Assembly (NCBI GenBank): GCA_002717285.1
Contig: PBDF01000015.1
Coordinates: 45,755-109,754 of the forward strand
Length of the DNA stretch: 64,000 nucleotides
Direction: 5' to 3'
Origin: Magnetovibrio sp.
Lineage (GTDB): Bacteria; Pseudomonadota; Alphaproteobacteria; Rhodospirillales_A; JABHCV01
Positions within the stretch are counted from its first letter, which is position 1, and every line of letters begins with the position of its first letter. Under the pieces are notes generated by a model. It saw only the letters and a list, made by a program, of their open reading frames with translations, was not told the DNA's origin and did not search any database. Of the stretch, positions 1 to 9,744 are shown piece after piece. The position numbers and the translations under genes were made by a program.

Positions 1-938
1 GCAAGCGCATAGCTCTGATCATCAATGAATTTGGTGACATGGGAGTAGACCGAGAACTTTTGGCTGGTTGTGATATTGAAGGTTGTGAATACGAAAATAT
101 TGTAGAGCTTGCCAATGGCTGTATTTGCTGCACAGTTGCGGATGATTTTCTTCCTACTATGGAAACGTTGCTGGATCGTGACGATCCACCTCATCACATA
201 ATTATTGAAACCTCGGGTCTAGCATTGCCAAAACCCCTTGTTAAGGCGTTCAATTGGCCAGAAATACGTTCAAGGCTAACAGTAGATGGGGTTGTCGCAG
301 TAATAGATTCACCTGCTGTTGCCGAGGGCCGCTTTGCTGATGATGAAATGGCTATTCAAGAAAAGCGGGAGGAGGATCCATCTTTAGATCATGAAAATCC
401 CATAGAGGAAGTTTTTGAAGATCAGTTGTTATGCGCTGATTTGGTTATTCTTAATAAGGCTGACATTATTGGAAAAGAGGGAGTACGAAAGATTTCAAAA
501 GATCTTTCAGGTCACTTGCGACCAGGTGTCAAGGCAATAGGGGCCATTGAAGGTGCAATTGATACTAGCATTATACTTGGGCTTAATGCAGCCGCTGAAG
601 AGGATATTGAACAGCGACGTTCGCATCATGATGGTGAAGATGGGCATGACCACGACGATTTTGAAAGTTTTACCGTTGAGCTTGGTGATATATCAGACCC
701 AGAAAAATTTGAGGCATTATTGTTAGAATTGATAGAAAAGCACGATATTTTGCGGCTCAAGGGTTTTTTACATGTGCCCGATAAAAATATGCGTCACGTA
801 GTGCAGGGTGTTGGCCCACGCATCCAGCGTTATTTTGATCGCATCTGGGAACCAGGTGAAGCACGTAGAAGCCGACTCGTCGTTATTGGTCAAATTGGTC
901 TAGACCGAAGCGCAATTGAAGACGCTCTACTGGCTTAA
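1..938 (+). CDS. cobW: CobW-family GTP-binding metallochaperone (5' partial)
   Basis: The reading frame is already open at position 3, so the N-terminus with the Walker A motif lies outside the window. Visible CobW motifs are INEFGD at the start, the metal-binding ELANGCICCTV (CXCC) about residue 25 after the first visible Met, ETSGLALP, and the guanine-specificity motif NKAD. A His/Asp-rich linker (HHDGEDGHDHDD) precedes the CobW C-terminal domain, which ends in the typical RSRLVVIGQ stretch. CobW proteins are COG0523 GTPases; in B12 clusters CobW is thought to deliver cobalt to the CobN chelatase. It ends one base before cobN, so the two are surely cotranscribed. Confidence 0.93.
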   Translation, partial: KRIALIINEFGDMGVDRELLAGCDIEGCEYENIVELANGCICCTVADDFLPTMETLLDRDDPPHHIIIETSGLALPKPLVKAFNWPEIRSRLTVDGVVAVIDSPAVAEGRFADDEMAIQEKREEDPSLDHENPIEEVFEDQLLCADLVILNKADIIGKEGVRKISKDLSGHLRPGVKAIGAIEGAIDTSIILGLNAAAEEDIEQRRSHHDGEDGHDHDDFESFTVELGDISDPEKFEALLLELIEKHDILRLKGFLHVPDKNMRHVVQGVGPRIQRYFDRIWEPGEARRSRLVVIGQIGLDRSAIEDALLA

Positions 939-939
939 A

Positions 940-3900
940 ATGCACCTGTTAGCTGCCACACCGGGAGGAATATCTGATGGATCAGAGGCTATTGACCTTG
1001 GCCAAAGTCCAGCTGATATTGTTATTTTAAGCGCCGCTGATAGCGAGCTAGCCAGCTTTAGTGGGGCTTATGCGAAGATGGGTAATGATGCCCCAAGTCT
1101 TCGTTTAGCAAATTTTTTGAACCTCGGGCATAATATGTCAGTTGATTTGTATGTAGAAAGCGTCATTGTTGGTGCCAAGCTGGTTATTGTACGCCTGCTT
1201 GGTGGGCAGAGTTACTGGTCTTATGGGGTTGAGCAAATCTCTGCTGAATGTTCTCGAAGAGGAATACCTCTTGCTTTGTTACCTGGTGATGATCAACCTG
1301 ATGCGGAGTTGGTAACCTTATCAACTTTGGGTTCACAAGCTTGCCACAAGCTCTGGCAATATTGTGTTCACGGTGGTCCATTTAACGCACAGCATTTTTT
1401 AAATTTTGCCGCATCAATTATAGATAAAAGATTTAAATGGTTGGAGCCTCAGCCATTACTGAGGGCAGGGGTGTATAAAGTAGGTGAAGGAAATGTTGAA
1501 TTGGGTGTTCTTCGTCAGGACTGGTTGGTTGGTCAACCAACTGTTGTTTTTGTATTTTACCGTGCGCTAGTTCAAGGGGATAACACAAAAGCGGTCGAGG
1601 CGCTGATTTCAGGTTTGCAAGATGTTGGATTTAATGTGCTCCCAATTTTTGTTGCAAGTTTGAAGGACCCGGTGGCATCAGCGATCCTTGAAGAGTTGTT
1701 ATTGGAAGAAGTGCCTGATGTGATTATAAATAGCACAGGTTTTGCTGTTTCATCACCTGGTGTCTCCCGTATTCCAACGCCATTTAATCATTCAGGTGCT
1801 ACTGTTTTACAGGTAGTTTTTTCAAGTTCTAGCATGGAATCCTGGCTTAACGGCCTTTATGGGTTGAGTGCACGAGACATTGCAATGAATGTGGCCTTGC
1901 CGGAGGTAGATGGCCATGTGCTTAGTCGTGCCGTTTCATTTAAAGGCTCGAGTAGGCGTGACGAAAGAACTCAAACTGATATTATCACATATGAGCCAGT
2001 GCAAGACCGGATTGATTTTGTCTGCCAATTAGCGGCTAATTGGGCAAGATTGGCACGACTCAATGTGGCAAGTCGTTCTATCGCTATTATCTTAGCAAAT
2101 TACCCTAACCGTGATGGTCGTATTGGTAATGGAGTTGGACTGGATACACCTCAGGGAGTTATCACAACTTTAATTGCAATGAAAGAAGCCGGTTATGATA
2201 CGGGAGAGCTTCCTGTAGATGGCGACAAATTGATTGCACAATTAGAGGCAGGTCCAACAAATCAGGGGGTTAAGGGTAAGTTTTATGAGAGATTCACTAT
2301 GGCTAATTATCAGCTATTTTTTGAAAATTTATCTGAGGAGGTGCAGAAAGCTGTGCGTGATCGGTGGGGCTCACCAGAAACAGACCCAATGTTTGTCTCT
2401 GATAAGGCTGGTTGTGGCCATTTTGCTATCTCTGCATTTAAGCTTGGTAAAGTGGCTATTTGTCTGCAACCTGCACGAGGTTACAATATAGATCCAAAGT
2501 CTTCGTATCACGATCCAGATTTAGTGCCACCCCATGGATATCTCGCATTTTACGGTTGGCTCAGATATGAGTTTGGTGCTGATGCAGTAATTCACTTTGG
2601 CAAGCATGGAAATCTGGAATGGTTACCCGGAAAATCTTTGGGCCTGTCTAATCAATGTTTTCCAGAGGTAACTCTCGGTCCTACTCCTCATCTGTATCCC
2701 TTTATTGTAAATGATCCCGGTGAAGGGACTCAAGCAAAGCGGCGGGCATCTGCAGTAATTGTTGATCATATGACACCGCCCCTGACCCGTGCTGAGAGCT
2801 ATGGCCCACTTGCTGATTTAGAGCTTTTGGTTGATGAATTTTACGAGGCATCAGGTGTTGATCCTCGGCGTTTGCGTGTTTTGCGCAAGGAGATACTTAC
2901 TCTTTGCACCGTCTTGGGTCTTGATGTGGATTGTGGTATGAACAAAGTCGCGGATGAAGACGCAGCAATGGTAAAACTTGATAATTATCTGTGTGAACTG
3001 AAGGAAATGCAGATTCGTAATGGGCTTCACATCTTTGGGGTTGCCCCAAAGGGCCGTCTTCTTGACGATCTTCTGGTGGCTTTAGTTCGAGTGCCAAGGG
3101 GCTCTGGTAATGCGGGTGAGGCGTCCTTACTTAGAGCTCTATCCAATGATCTAGATCTTCGGTTCGACCCGCTTGATTGTGAAATGGCAGCAGCATGGCA
3201 AGGCCCAAAACCGAAAATCCTCACTGGGAAGGGTGCATGGCGATGCTATGGGGATACTGTTGAGCGATTGGAGGATCTTGCTTCTAGATTGGTTTCAGGT
3301 GAAGAAAAATATGAGGCTAGCTGGTTGCAAACCAAAATGGTTCTTGAAAATATTGAAACAAACATTAGGCCCTCTGTAGAGTCGTGCGGCTCAGCAGAGG
3401 TAGCTGGTTTGCTTCGTGGTCTGGATGGACGTTTTGTTGAGCCTGGTTCGAGTGGTGCACCAACACGTGGCCGTTTAGACGTGCTTCCTACTGGCCGAAA
3501 TTTTTACTCCGTAGATACACGTACTGTGCCAACGCCAGCCGCGTGGACGTTGGGCTGGAAATCAGCCTCGCTTTTAATTGAAAACCATAAACAAGAACAC
3601 GGAGAATGGCCAAAGACAATGGCTTTGTCAGCATGGGGTACATCCAATATGCGTACTGGGGGAGATGATATTGCCCAAGGATTAGCATTAATGGGGGTCA
3701 AGCCAACTTGGGATACGGCATCCCGTCGTATTACTGGTTTTGAAATTTTGCCGTTGTCAATACTTGATCGTCCTCGCGTTGACGTCACGTTGAGGGTCTC
3801 TGGTTTTTTTCGTGACGCTTTTCCAGGATTAATTGATTTGTTTTCTTCCGCTTCACGCGCTGTAGCTGCCCTAGATGAAGGGGAAGTTGATAATCCTCTT

Positions 3901-4683
3901 TCAGCTCATGTCATGGGTGAAGTAGCTGAGCTTGTTGAAGAAGGTATGAGCGAAGATCTAGCTAAAGAGCGAGCAGGGTACAGAGTGTTTGGTTCCATGC
4001 CCGGTGCGTATGGTGCCGGCCTACAAGCGTTGATAGATGAAAAGGGTTGGGATACTGAGGCAGATCTTGCTCGTGCTTATGTTGCTTGGGGTGGGTATGC
4101 TTATGGTGAAGGGGCTTCGGGTGTTGTTGCGCATAACATTTTTGAGGCGCGTCTCAAAAAAGTTGAAGTAGTGATACATAACCAAGATAACCGTGAACAT
4201 GATTTGTTGGATAGTGACGACTACTACCAATTTGAAGGTGGTTTGACAGCCGCAGTCAGGGAGTTATCAGGAAATCAGCCCAAAGTGTATCACAATGATC
4301 ACTCGCGACCGGAAACACCAAGAATAAGAACTCTAGAGGATGAGATAGGTCGAGTTGTCCGTGCTCGAGTGGTGAATCCTAAATGGATAGATGGGGTTAT
4401 GCGCCATGGCTATAAAGGGGCTTTTGAAATGGCAGCGACTGTAGATTATTTGTTTTCTTTCGCTGCTACTGCCAAATGTGTTGGTGATCATCACTTTGAT
4501 GCGGTGTTTGAGGCCTATATTTCTAACGATAAAGTTAGAGAGTTTATTGAAGCACATAACCCAAGTGCTTTGAGAGAAATGGCTACCCGCCTTTTGGAAG
4601 CACAAGAACGGGAGCTGTGGAATCCGCGGTTGAATAACACTTATGATATTTTGACTAAATTGAGTGACCACAACAGGAGATGA
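940..4683 (+). CDS. cobN: Cobaltochelatase large subunit CobN
   Basis: CobN is the large subunit of the ATP-dependent cobaltochelatase, which inserts cobalt into hydrogenobyrinate a,c-diamide with CobS and CobT. The protein is about 1247 residues, the usual length. Diagnostic stretches include MHLLAATPGG at the N-terminus, the HFGKHGNLEWLPGKS block near residue 560, GRNFYSVDTR near residue 855 and the WGTSNMRTGGDD block. The ATG at 940 is preferred over an in-frame TTG at 916, because CobN proteins start at this MHLLAATPGG and the TTG would overlap cobW. The gene follows cobW by one base and precedes cobO by seven. cobS and cobT are not in the window. Confidence 0.96.
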   Translation: MHLLAATPGGISDGSEAIDLGQSPADIVILSAADSELASFSGAYAKMGNDAPSLRLANFLNLGHNMSVDLYVESVIVGAKLVIVRLLGGQSYWSYGVEQISAECSRRGIPLALLPGDDQPDAELVTLSTLGSQACHKLWQYCVHGGPFNAQHFLNFAASIIDKRFKWLEPQPLLRAGVYKVGEGNVELGVLRQDWLVGQPTVVFVFYRALVQGDNTKAVEALISGLQDVGFNVLPIFVASLKDPVASAILEELLLEEVPDVIINSTGFAVSSPGVSRIPTPFNHSGATVLQVVFSSSSMESWLNGLYGLSARDIAMNVALPEVDGHVLSRAVSFKGSSRRDERTQTDIITYEPVQDRIDFVCQLAANWARLARLNVASRSIAIILANYPNRDGRIGNGVGLDTPQGVITTLIAMKEAGYDTGELPVDGDKLIAQLEAGPTNQGVKGKFYERFTMANYQLFFENLSEEVQKAVRDRWGSPETDPMFVSDKAGCGHFAISAFKLGKVAICLQPARGYNIDPKSSYHDPDLVPPHGYLAFYGWLRYEFGADAVIHFGKHGNLEWLPGKSLGLSNQCFPEVTLGPTPHLYPFIVNDPGEGTQAKRRASAVIVDHMTPPLTRAESYGPLADLELLVDEFYEASGVDPRRLRVLRKEILTLCTVLGLDVDCGMNKVADEDAAMVKLDNYLCELKEMQIRNGLHIFGVAPKGRLLDDLLVALVRVPRGSGNAGEASLLRALSNDLDLRFDPLDCEMAAAWQGPKPKILTGKGAWRCYGDTVERLEDLASRLVSGEEKYEASWLQTKMVLENIETNIRPSVESCGSAEVAGLLRGLDGRFVEPGSSGAPTRGRLDVLPTGRNFYSVDTRTVPTPAAWTLGWKSASLLIENHKQEHGEWPKTMALSAWGTSNMRTGGDDIAQGLALMGVKPTWDTASRRITGFEILPLSILDRPRVDVTLRVSGFFRDAFPGLIDLFSSASRAVAALDEGEVDNPLSAHVMGEVAELVEEGMSEDLAKERAGYRVFGSMPGAYGAGLQALIDEKGWDTEADLARAYVAWGGYAYGEGASGVVAHNIFEARLKKVEVVIHNQDNREHDLLDSDDYYQFEGGLTAAVRELSGNQPKVYHNDHSRPETPRIRTLEDEIGRVVRARVVNPKWIDGVMRHGYKGAFEMAATVDYLFSFAATAKCVGDHHFDAVFEAYISNDKVREFIEAHNPSALREMATRLLEAQERELWNPRLNNTYDILTKLSDHNRR

Positions 4684-4690
4684 AAAGTAA

Positions 4691-5296
4691 ATGATCAATA
4701 CAGACAACACACGTCACAGTGAAAAAATGGCAAAAAAGAAGGCTGCTCGTGACAAAATTCTGGCTACTAAGACGAAAGAAAAAGGTTTATTGATTGTTCA
4801 CACAGGAAAAGGGAAAGGAAAATCAACCGCGGCCTGGGGTATGGCTATGCGTATGATAGGTTACAACAAGAAGGTTGGTATTGTTCAATTTGTAAAAGGT
4901 GCATGGGAAACCGGAGAGCGGAGCGTTTTTGAGAGATTTCCTGATCAAGTTACTATCAAGGCTTTGGGGGAAGGCTTTACTTGGGAAACTCAAGATCGAG
5001 AACGTGATATTGCAGCAGCAGCCAAGGCTTGGGAAGTAGCTATGGAAATGATAGCAAATCCGGAATATTCCATGATTATTCTTGATGAAATAAATATTGC
5101 TCTACGTTATAATTATTTGTCTCTGGAAGATGTAATTAAAGGCTTGGTAGCGCGTCCACAAATGCTTCATGTAGTTGCTACAGGGCGTAATGCCCATGAG
5201 GAGTTGATTGATGCTGCTGATCTAGTTACCGAAATGACTTTGATTAAACATCCGTTTCGAAACGGTATTAAGGCTCAGAAAGGGGTTGAATTTTAG
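4691..5296 (+). CDS. cobO: Cob(I)yrinic acid a,c-diamide adenosyltransferase
   Basis: CobO (BtuR/CobA type) transfers the 5'-deoxyadenosyl group from ATP to cob(I)yrinic acid a,c-diamide. The 201-residue length is normal. The N-terminal tail is charged, followed by the P-loop variant HTGKGKGKSTAAWG at about residue 37 and the conserved FVKGAWETGE, IILDEINIALRY and ATGRNAHEEL blocks. It follows cobN by seven bases, so it is the third gene of a cobW-cobN-cobO operon. The next gene, a lipoprotein, starts about 70 bases later. Confidence 0.95.
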   Translation: MINTDNTRHSEKMAKKKAARDKILATKTKEKGLLIVHTGKGKGKSTAAWGMAMRMIGYNKKVGIVQFVKGAWETGERSVFERFPDQVTIKALGEGFTWETQDRERDIAAAAKAWEVAMEMIANPEYSMIILDEINIALRYNYLSLEDVIKGLVARPQMLHVVATGRNAHEELIDAADLVTEMTLIKHPFRNGIKAQKGVEF

Positions 5297-5369
5297 ACCA
5301 CCTCCTTTTGTATGTTTTGTGTTTAGATTTAGAACATTAGGTTTCGAAGATAGGTTTAGGAAGTTGTTA

Positions 5370-6053
5370 ATGAGAAAATCTACTCTATTCATTGCCTTGT
5401 TTTTAGTTTTAGCACTAAGTAGTTGTGCTGAAATGCGGCGTGATAAAAATTCAACTGCGGTAGATGTGGTTAATCAGGCGACTGAGACTGTACAACGCTT
5501 CAAGAGAATGCCTGATCTAAAGGCTTTTGCTGATCATATGCCAACAGCACGAGGAATTGTTGTGCTGCCCAGCGTTATTAAAGGTGGATTCATGTTTGGG
5601 GGAGAGGGTGGAAACGGCGTCTTGATGGTTAAAACTCAGGATGGTTCGTGGAGTCCACCAGCTTTCTATGTTCTTGGAGCTGCTAGTTTAGGTATTCAAA
5701 TGGGTTTGCAGGATACAGAAATCATTCTTGTGCTTCGAAGTAACGGTGCAGTTAGAGCAATTCTTGATCATCAAGGTAAGTTTGGTGCGGATGCTGGGCT
5801 TACTATTGGAACGATTGGCCAAGGAGCCGAACTCTCGACTACTGCCAACATAGGGTTAGATATTTTAGCATTTGCAAACTCTAAAATTGGTTTTTTTGGA
5901 GGAGCAGCTTTTGAAGGGGCGGTATTGGCACGGCGTGTCGACTTGAATGAGGCATACTATGGCAAAGGTGCAACTCCGCGCAGTATAGTTTACCAGGGTC
6001 AGTGGCAGAATCCCCATGCGGATGCGCTCAGGTCTGCACTAGCAAGCCCTTGA
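5370..6053 (+). CDS. YSC84/SYLF-domain lipoprotein
   Basis: The predicted protein has about 227 residues. It begins with a hydrophobic signal peptide ending in a lipobox (ALSSC at residue 17-21), so it is probably a lipidated envelope protein. The mature part matches the Ysc84/SYLF architecture: PTARGIVVLPSVIKGGFMFGG, GGNGVLMVK, then glycine-rich strands ending in GFFGGAAFEGA and a short C-terminal helix. SYLF domains bind phosphoinositides in eukaryotes; the bacterial role is unclear. The ATG at 5370 is preferred to an in-frame start at 5286, because it places the signal peptide at the N-terminus. It lies inside the B12 cluster without an obvious role there, and its stop overlaps the likely start of cobQ. 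Confidence 0.85.
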   Translation: MRKSTLFIALFLVLALSSCAEMRRDKNSTAVDVVNQATETVQRFKRMPDLKAFADHMPTARGIVVLPSVIKGGFMFGGEGGNGVLMVKTQDGSWSPPAFYVLGAASLGIQMGLQDTEIILVLRSNGAVRAILDHQGKFGADAGLTIGTIGQGAELSTTANIGLDILAFANSKIGFFGGAAFEGAVLARRVDLNEAYYGKGATPRSIVYQGQWQNPHADALRSALASP

Positions 6054-7537
6054 TAAAAAAAAATGTTAGTTCTAATCGTGCCATAATGTTTCAGGGCACA
6101 GGTTCAGATGTAGGTAAATCACTTCTTGTAGCGGGATTATGCAGAGCTTTCAAGCAGCGCGGCTTAAAAGTACGTCCTTTTAAGCCGCAAAACATGTCAA
6201 ACAATGCAGCTGTAACAATCGAAGGAGGTGAAATTGGACGAGCTCAAGCCCTGCAAGCAAGGGCTTGTGGACTTGAGCCTTCGATACATATGAACCCAGT
6301 ATTGCTGAAGCCAGAGAGTGAGACTGGAGCTCAAGTAATTGTGCAAGGGAAACGTGAGGCAACTCTAAAAGCCAAAGATTATCATACTTTAAAACCAAAA
6401 CTTTTAGAGCGAGTACTTGATAGTTTTTATCACACAAGAAATTTATGTGATTTAGTTTTGGTTGAAGGCGCTGGTAGTGCGGCTGAAGTCAATTTGCGGG
6501 ATGCGGATATAGCTAACATGGGGTTTGCCCTAGCTGTAAATTTGCCCGTAGTATTAGTCGGTGATATCGACCGAGGAGGTGTAATCGCCTCTATTGTTGG
6601 CACAGAGCAACTCTTGGAAAAAGTAGAACGTGACTTACTAGCGGGATATATCATTAATAAGTTTCGAGGGGATGCATCATTATTTGCGAGTGCAGATAAA
6701 ATTATCAAAGAAAAAACAGGTCTTAATTCTTTCGGCCTGGTTCCTTATTTTTCAGAGGCAAGATTTCTACCCAAAGAAGATGCCATGACTTTAGATGCTC
6801 AAGAAAACGATACAGCATCTAAAGATATTTGTATTGCCGTGCCCAGGTTATCTCGGATTGCAAACTTTGATGATTTAGACCCATTATCTGCTGAACCGGA
6901 TGTTACTATGGTGATTGTTGAGGCAGGAGATCCTCTCCCTTGCAGCGCTGACTTAATTTTGATTCCCGGTACAAAAGCCACCGTGGCAGATCTTGAATAC
7001 ATTCGTGCGCAAGGCTGGGATATAGATATAGCGGCCCATGTGCGTCGAGGTGGTATGGTGGTTGGACTGTGTGGTGGCTACCAAATACTAGGTAAACGAA
7101 TTTCAGATCCAATTGGTATTGAAGGAGCTATAGGCGAAAAAGAAGGCCTTGGTTTGCTTGATGTTGAGACAGTTCTTGGTAGTGACAAAACGCTAGAAAT
7201 TGTTTCAGGTGTACATATTGCAAGTGGTGAAAAAATACACGGATATGAGATCCATATTGGATCAAGTGAGGGGCCAGATCGATCTAATCCTTGGATATGT
7301 CTTGATGATAAGCGCGTGGAAGGTGCACTAAGCCAAGATGGTAGAGTCATGGGCTCATACATACACGGAATTTTTGCTGCTGATGGTTTCCGTCAATTTT
7401 TTTTAGAGGGTTTGCACAAGGGGAGGACTAACACAACTGCCTACGAAGTGATGGTTGAAAACACTCTTGACAATTTGGCAGAGCATCTTGAAGAAAATAT
7501 GGACCTCGATGCACTTTATGCTGTAACTAAAAAATAA
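6050..7537 (+). CDS. cobQ: Cobyric acid synthase CobQ
   Basis: CobQ amidates carboxylates b, d, e and g of adenosylcobyrinic acid a,c-diamide using glutamine and ATP. The N-terminal dethiobiotin-synthetase-like domain carries the P-loop FQGTGSDVGKSLLVAGLCRAF, and the C-terminal class I amidotransferase domain carries GLCGGYQILG (Cys nucleophile) and GYEIHIG plus a late His (SYIHGIF). The start is uncertain. Relatives have several residues before the MFQGTGSD block, favouring TTG at 6050, which overlaps the stop of the preceding gene; ATG at 6086 is the alternative. A GTG at 6002 is less likely because it lies deep in the upstream gene. The gene is convergent with cobD. Confidence 0.93.
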   Translation: MIKKNVSSNRAIMFQGTGSDVGKSLLVAGLCRAFKQRGLKVRPFKPQNMSNNAAVTIEGGEIGRAQALQARACGLEPSIHMNPVLLKPESETGAQVIVQGKREATLKAKDYHTLKPKLLERVLDSFYHTRNLCDLVLVEGAGSAAEVNLRDADIANMGFALAVNLPVVLVGDIDRGGVIASIVGTEQLLEKVERDLLAGYIINKFRGDASLFASADKIIKEKTGLNSFGLVPYFSEARFLPKEDAMTLDAQENDTASKDICIAVPRLSRIANFDDLDPLSAEPDVTMVIVEAGDPLPCSADLILIPGTKATVADLEYIRAQGWDIDIAAHVRRGGMVVGLCGGYQILGKRISDPIGIEGAIGEKEGLGLLDVETVLGSDKTLEIVSGVHIASGEKIHGYEIHIGSSEGPDRSNPWICLDDKRVEGALSQDGRVMGSYIHGIFAADGFRQFFLEGLHKGRTNTTAYEVMVENTLDNLAEHLEENMDLDALYAVTKK

Positions 7538-7592
7538 TTTGCACAGCTTTTACAGAAAAAGAGAGTCCATCAGTATGGAAAAGGTACTTATT

Positions 7593-8591
7593 CTAATTTA
7601 GCCTTATGACTGCAAGCGCAGCAACCCAAGCACCGTTGATTAAGGCACCTGAGACATAAAGATAGAGCATGTTTCGGATATCTTTGACCCCCGTGCGTGC
7701 GCTGCCATCGCCTAGCCATGGATCATTCACAATAGTATTATGGTAGTGTCGAGGTCCAGCAAGGGCTAAATTGAGTGCTCCTGCCGCAGCACCCTCTGGC
7801 CAGCCAGCATTCATGGAACGGTGTTTACCAGCATCCCTTAGCATGATTTTAAGGGCGTTTAATGGGTGGGCTTTGGGAGTGACAGTAGCTGCAAGAACAA
7901 GAAATAAACCGCTTAATCGTGCTGGGATTAAATTTAGAATATCATCAAGGCGGGCAGCGGTCATGCCAAAAGCGCGGTATTTTGGTGTCATATGGCCGAT
8001 CATAGAGTCCATTGTGTTAACAGCCTTGTACACCAATAAACCAGGTAAACCAAATAAAACATACCAGAAAACTGGTGCGACTAGCCCGTCAGAAAAATTT
8101 TCTGCGCATGACTCAATTGCGGCACGGGCAACACCATGCTCATCTAGATGTTTTGGGGAACGCCCGGCAATGTGTGAGACTGCCTCACGGCCTTTCTCTA
8201 AACTTTTCTCAAGCCCTATACCAACCGCCCTGACACTATCATATAGTCCCCGTCCAGCAAGCATCGCTGTGAGAAAAAATAACTCCAATATCCAGCCAAG
8301 ACTATGATTTTGCGTCAGCCAAGACGCTCCCCAGCCAACTATTGCGGAAAGAATCACAATGATAAAAACAACAAGAGCGCCGCGAAAGGCGCGGTCTACA
8401 TTTGACCTATTGTCCCGATTTAATTTGCGGTCAAACCAACCAATTAGCATGCCAATTATCTCTACTGGATGGTGGAATTGTTTAAAAGGAAATTTGGTCT
8501 CGCCTAAATAACTATCTAGCAAAAGGGCAATCAATAATAATACTAACGGATCAAAGCCGTATACAGTATTTGCGAATCCAAATGTAAACAT
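7593..8591 (-). CDS. cobD: Adenosylcobinamide-phosphate synthase CobD/CbiB
   Basis: CobD (CbiB in enteric nomenclature) attaches the aminopropanol phosphate arm to adenosylcobyric acid. It is an integral membrane protein of about 332 residues, normal for the family. Recognisable blocks are HPVEIIGMLIGWFDRKLN, ESCAENFSDGLVAPVFWY, KAVNTMDSMIGH and NAGWPEGAAAGALNLALAGP. The ATG at 8591 puts the first hydrophobic helix (DPLVLLLIALLLDSYLGE) near the N-terminus. The frame stays open another 85 codons upstream, but that part looks non-coding and lies in the GC-rich segment discussed separately. It is convergent with cobQ with only about 55 bases between and no obvious terminator. Confidence 0.94.
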   Translation of the reverse strand: MFTFGFANTVYGFDPLVLLLIALLLDSYLGETKFPFKQFHHPVEIIGMLIGWFDRKLNRDNRSNVDRAFRGALVVFIIVILSAIVGWGASWLTQNHSLGWILELFFLTAMLAGRGLYDSVRAVGIGLEKSLEKGREAVSHIAGRSPKHLDEHGVARAAIESCAENFSDGLVAPVFWYVLFGLPGLLVYKAVNTMDSMIGHMTPKYRAFGMTAARLDDILNLIPARLSGLFLVLAATVTPKAHPLNALKIMLRDAGKHRSMNAGWPEGAAAGALNLALAGPRHYHNTIVNDPWLGDGSARTGVKDIRNMLYLYVSGALINGAWVAALAVIRLN

Positions 8592-9094
8592 AAACGACAG
8601 TTTGCGGTTTGAAGAAGATTGCGTCAAACTAAATTGAAGTGATGACAACGCTAAATTTTTAGTATAACTTAAAAAAGATAAAGCGGTTTTTTTTGACCGG
8701 CGGCAATGACCAGTCAACGTCCCGCGGAAAACAATTACAACGCTCGAAGGCAAGGACCAAGCGCGTGGACGACACCTCCCTAGAAATAAAAATGGGCCAA
8801 TTTTTTTGGGAACTTGTTGTCCTGTTCTCTGGCTATGTTGTTGCAAACAAAATTATCGCTGACTATTTGATGCATAAGTGGCCTAATGAAGTTCAAAAAA
8901 GCTATGTGGTGTTTTGTTCATCCTCTCCAGACATAGGCCAGCAAAAACGTAAAAAACGCTCAACAAAGCTAGTTCTACTACCTGTCAGGTATCGCATATT
9001 GGACAACCGTGCTCAAGACACTAATTTCCACAACCACCTTCTTGATGATCTGACCTAATTCAAATAACAATTGTCAATGAAATGAATCTTGATT
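8592..9094. other. Intergenic region with GC-rich segment, cobD/cobH divergence
   Basis: About 500 bases separate the divergent cobD and cobH genes and must contain both promoters. Positions 8701-8780 contain 47 G or C in 80 bases, clearly richer than the surrounding DNA. A long + frame runs from 8693 to 9058; its best internal start, ATG 8792, would encode about 88 residues with one hydrophobic helix (FFWELVVLFSGYVVA). A 25-codon frame in another phase lies at 8706-8783. Neither resembles a protein I know. I looked for a cobalamin riboswitch B12 box on both strands and did not see one. Confidence 0.4.
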
Positions 9095-9739
9095 ATGTCT
9101 AGAATTCCAATTTGCTTTGAGTATCAGAAAGATCCGGAGGCCATCTATCGTGAGTCATTTTCTAAGATCAAAGATGTATTAGGAGAAATTACTTTTCCTG
9201 AGGATATTGGTCCCGTGGTCCGTCGTTTGGTTCATGCATGTGGTATGCCTGATATTGTTGACCATCTTGTTTATACTAAATTTGCTGGCAAAATAGGAAG
9301 AGAGGCTCTGCAGGCTGGCGCAGCAATTTTGTCAGATTCTGAGATGGTCTCTGCAGGGATTATCCGTGATCGTTTACCAGCTGAAAATCAGGTAATTTGC
9401 ACCCTTAATGATCCCGCAACGCAAGACCTTGCAAAAGAGAACATGACAACACGTTCAGCTGCTGCACTAAAATTGTGGCTGCCTTACTTGGAAGGTTCAA
9501 TTGTAGCTATAGGTAACGCACCGACTGCACTTTTTCGATTAATGGAAATGATTTCAGACGGTGCCCCTCGACCTGCTTTGATATTAGGATTTTCTGTTGG
9601 ATTTGTTGGTGCTGAAGAATCAAAGCAGGCGCTTGTGGATCATGCCAGAAGTTTAGATATTTCTTTCATTACCCTCAAGGGTCGGCGCGGTGGTAGTGCT
9701 ATGGCATCGGCAGCAGTAAATGCTCTTACAGGTGAGTGA
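9095..9739 (+). CDS. cobH: Precorrin-8X methylmutase CobH
   Basis: CobH moves the C11 methyl group to C12, turning precorrin-8X into hydrogenobyrinic acid. The 214-residue length fits the family. The catalytic-histidine block VRRLVHACGM near residue 45, LQAGAAILSD, the MTTRSAAAL block and the C-terminal VGFVGAEESK and LKGRRGGSAMASAAVNAL are typical. ATG at 9095 is favoured over TTG at 9089. It opens a plus-strand run of five genes (cobH, cobL, cobI, cbiG-cobJ, cobM) with overlaps or very short gaps. Confidence 0.95.
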   Translation: MSRIPICFEYQKDPEAIYRESFSKIKDVLGEITFPEDIGPVVRRLVHACGMPDIVDHLVYTKFAGKIGREALQAGAAILSDSEMVSAGIIRDRLPAENQVICTLNDPATQDLAKENMTTRSAAALKLWLPYLEGSIVAIGNAPTALFRLMEMISDGAPRPALILGFSVGFVGAEESKQALVDHARSLDISFITLKGRRGGSAMASAAVNALTGE

Positions 9740-9744
9740 AAATT

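Noticed and set aside
7771..8307. Long plus-strand frame of 178 codons opposite cobD
   Set aside because: It is the complement of cobD, which has clear family motifs; the plus frame has no recognisable domain.
8592..9094. Cobalamin riboswitch between cobD and cobH
   Set aside because: No B12 box or the usual conserved core is visible on either strand, so I did not call it.
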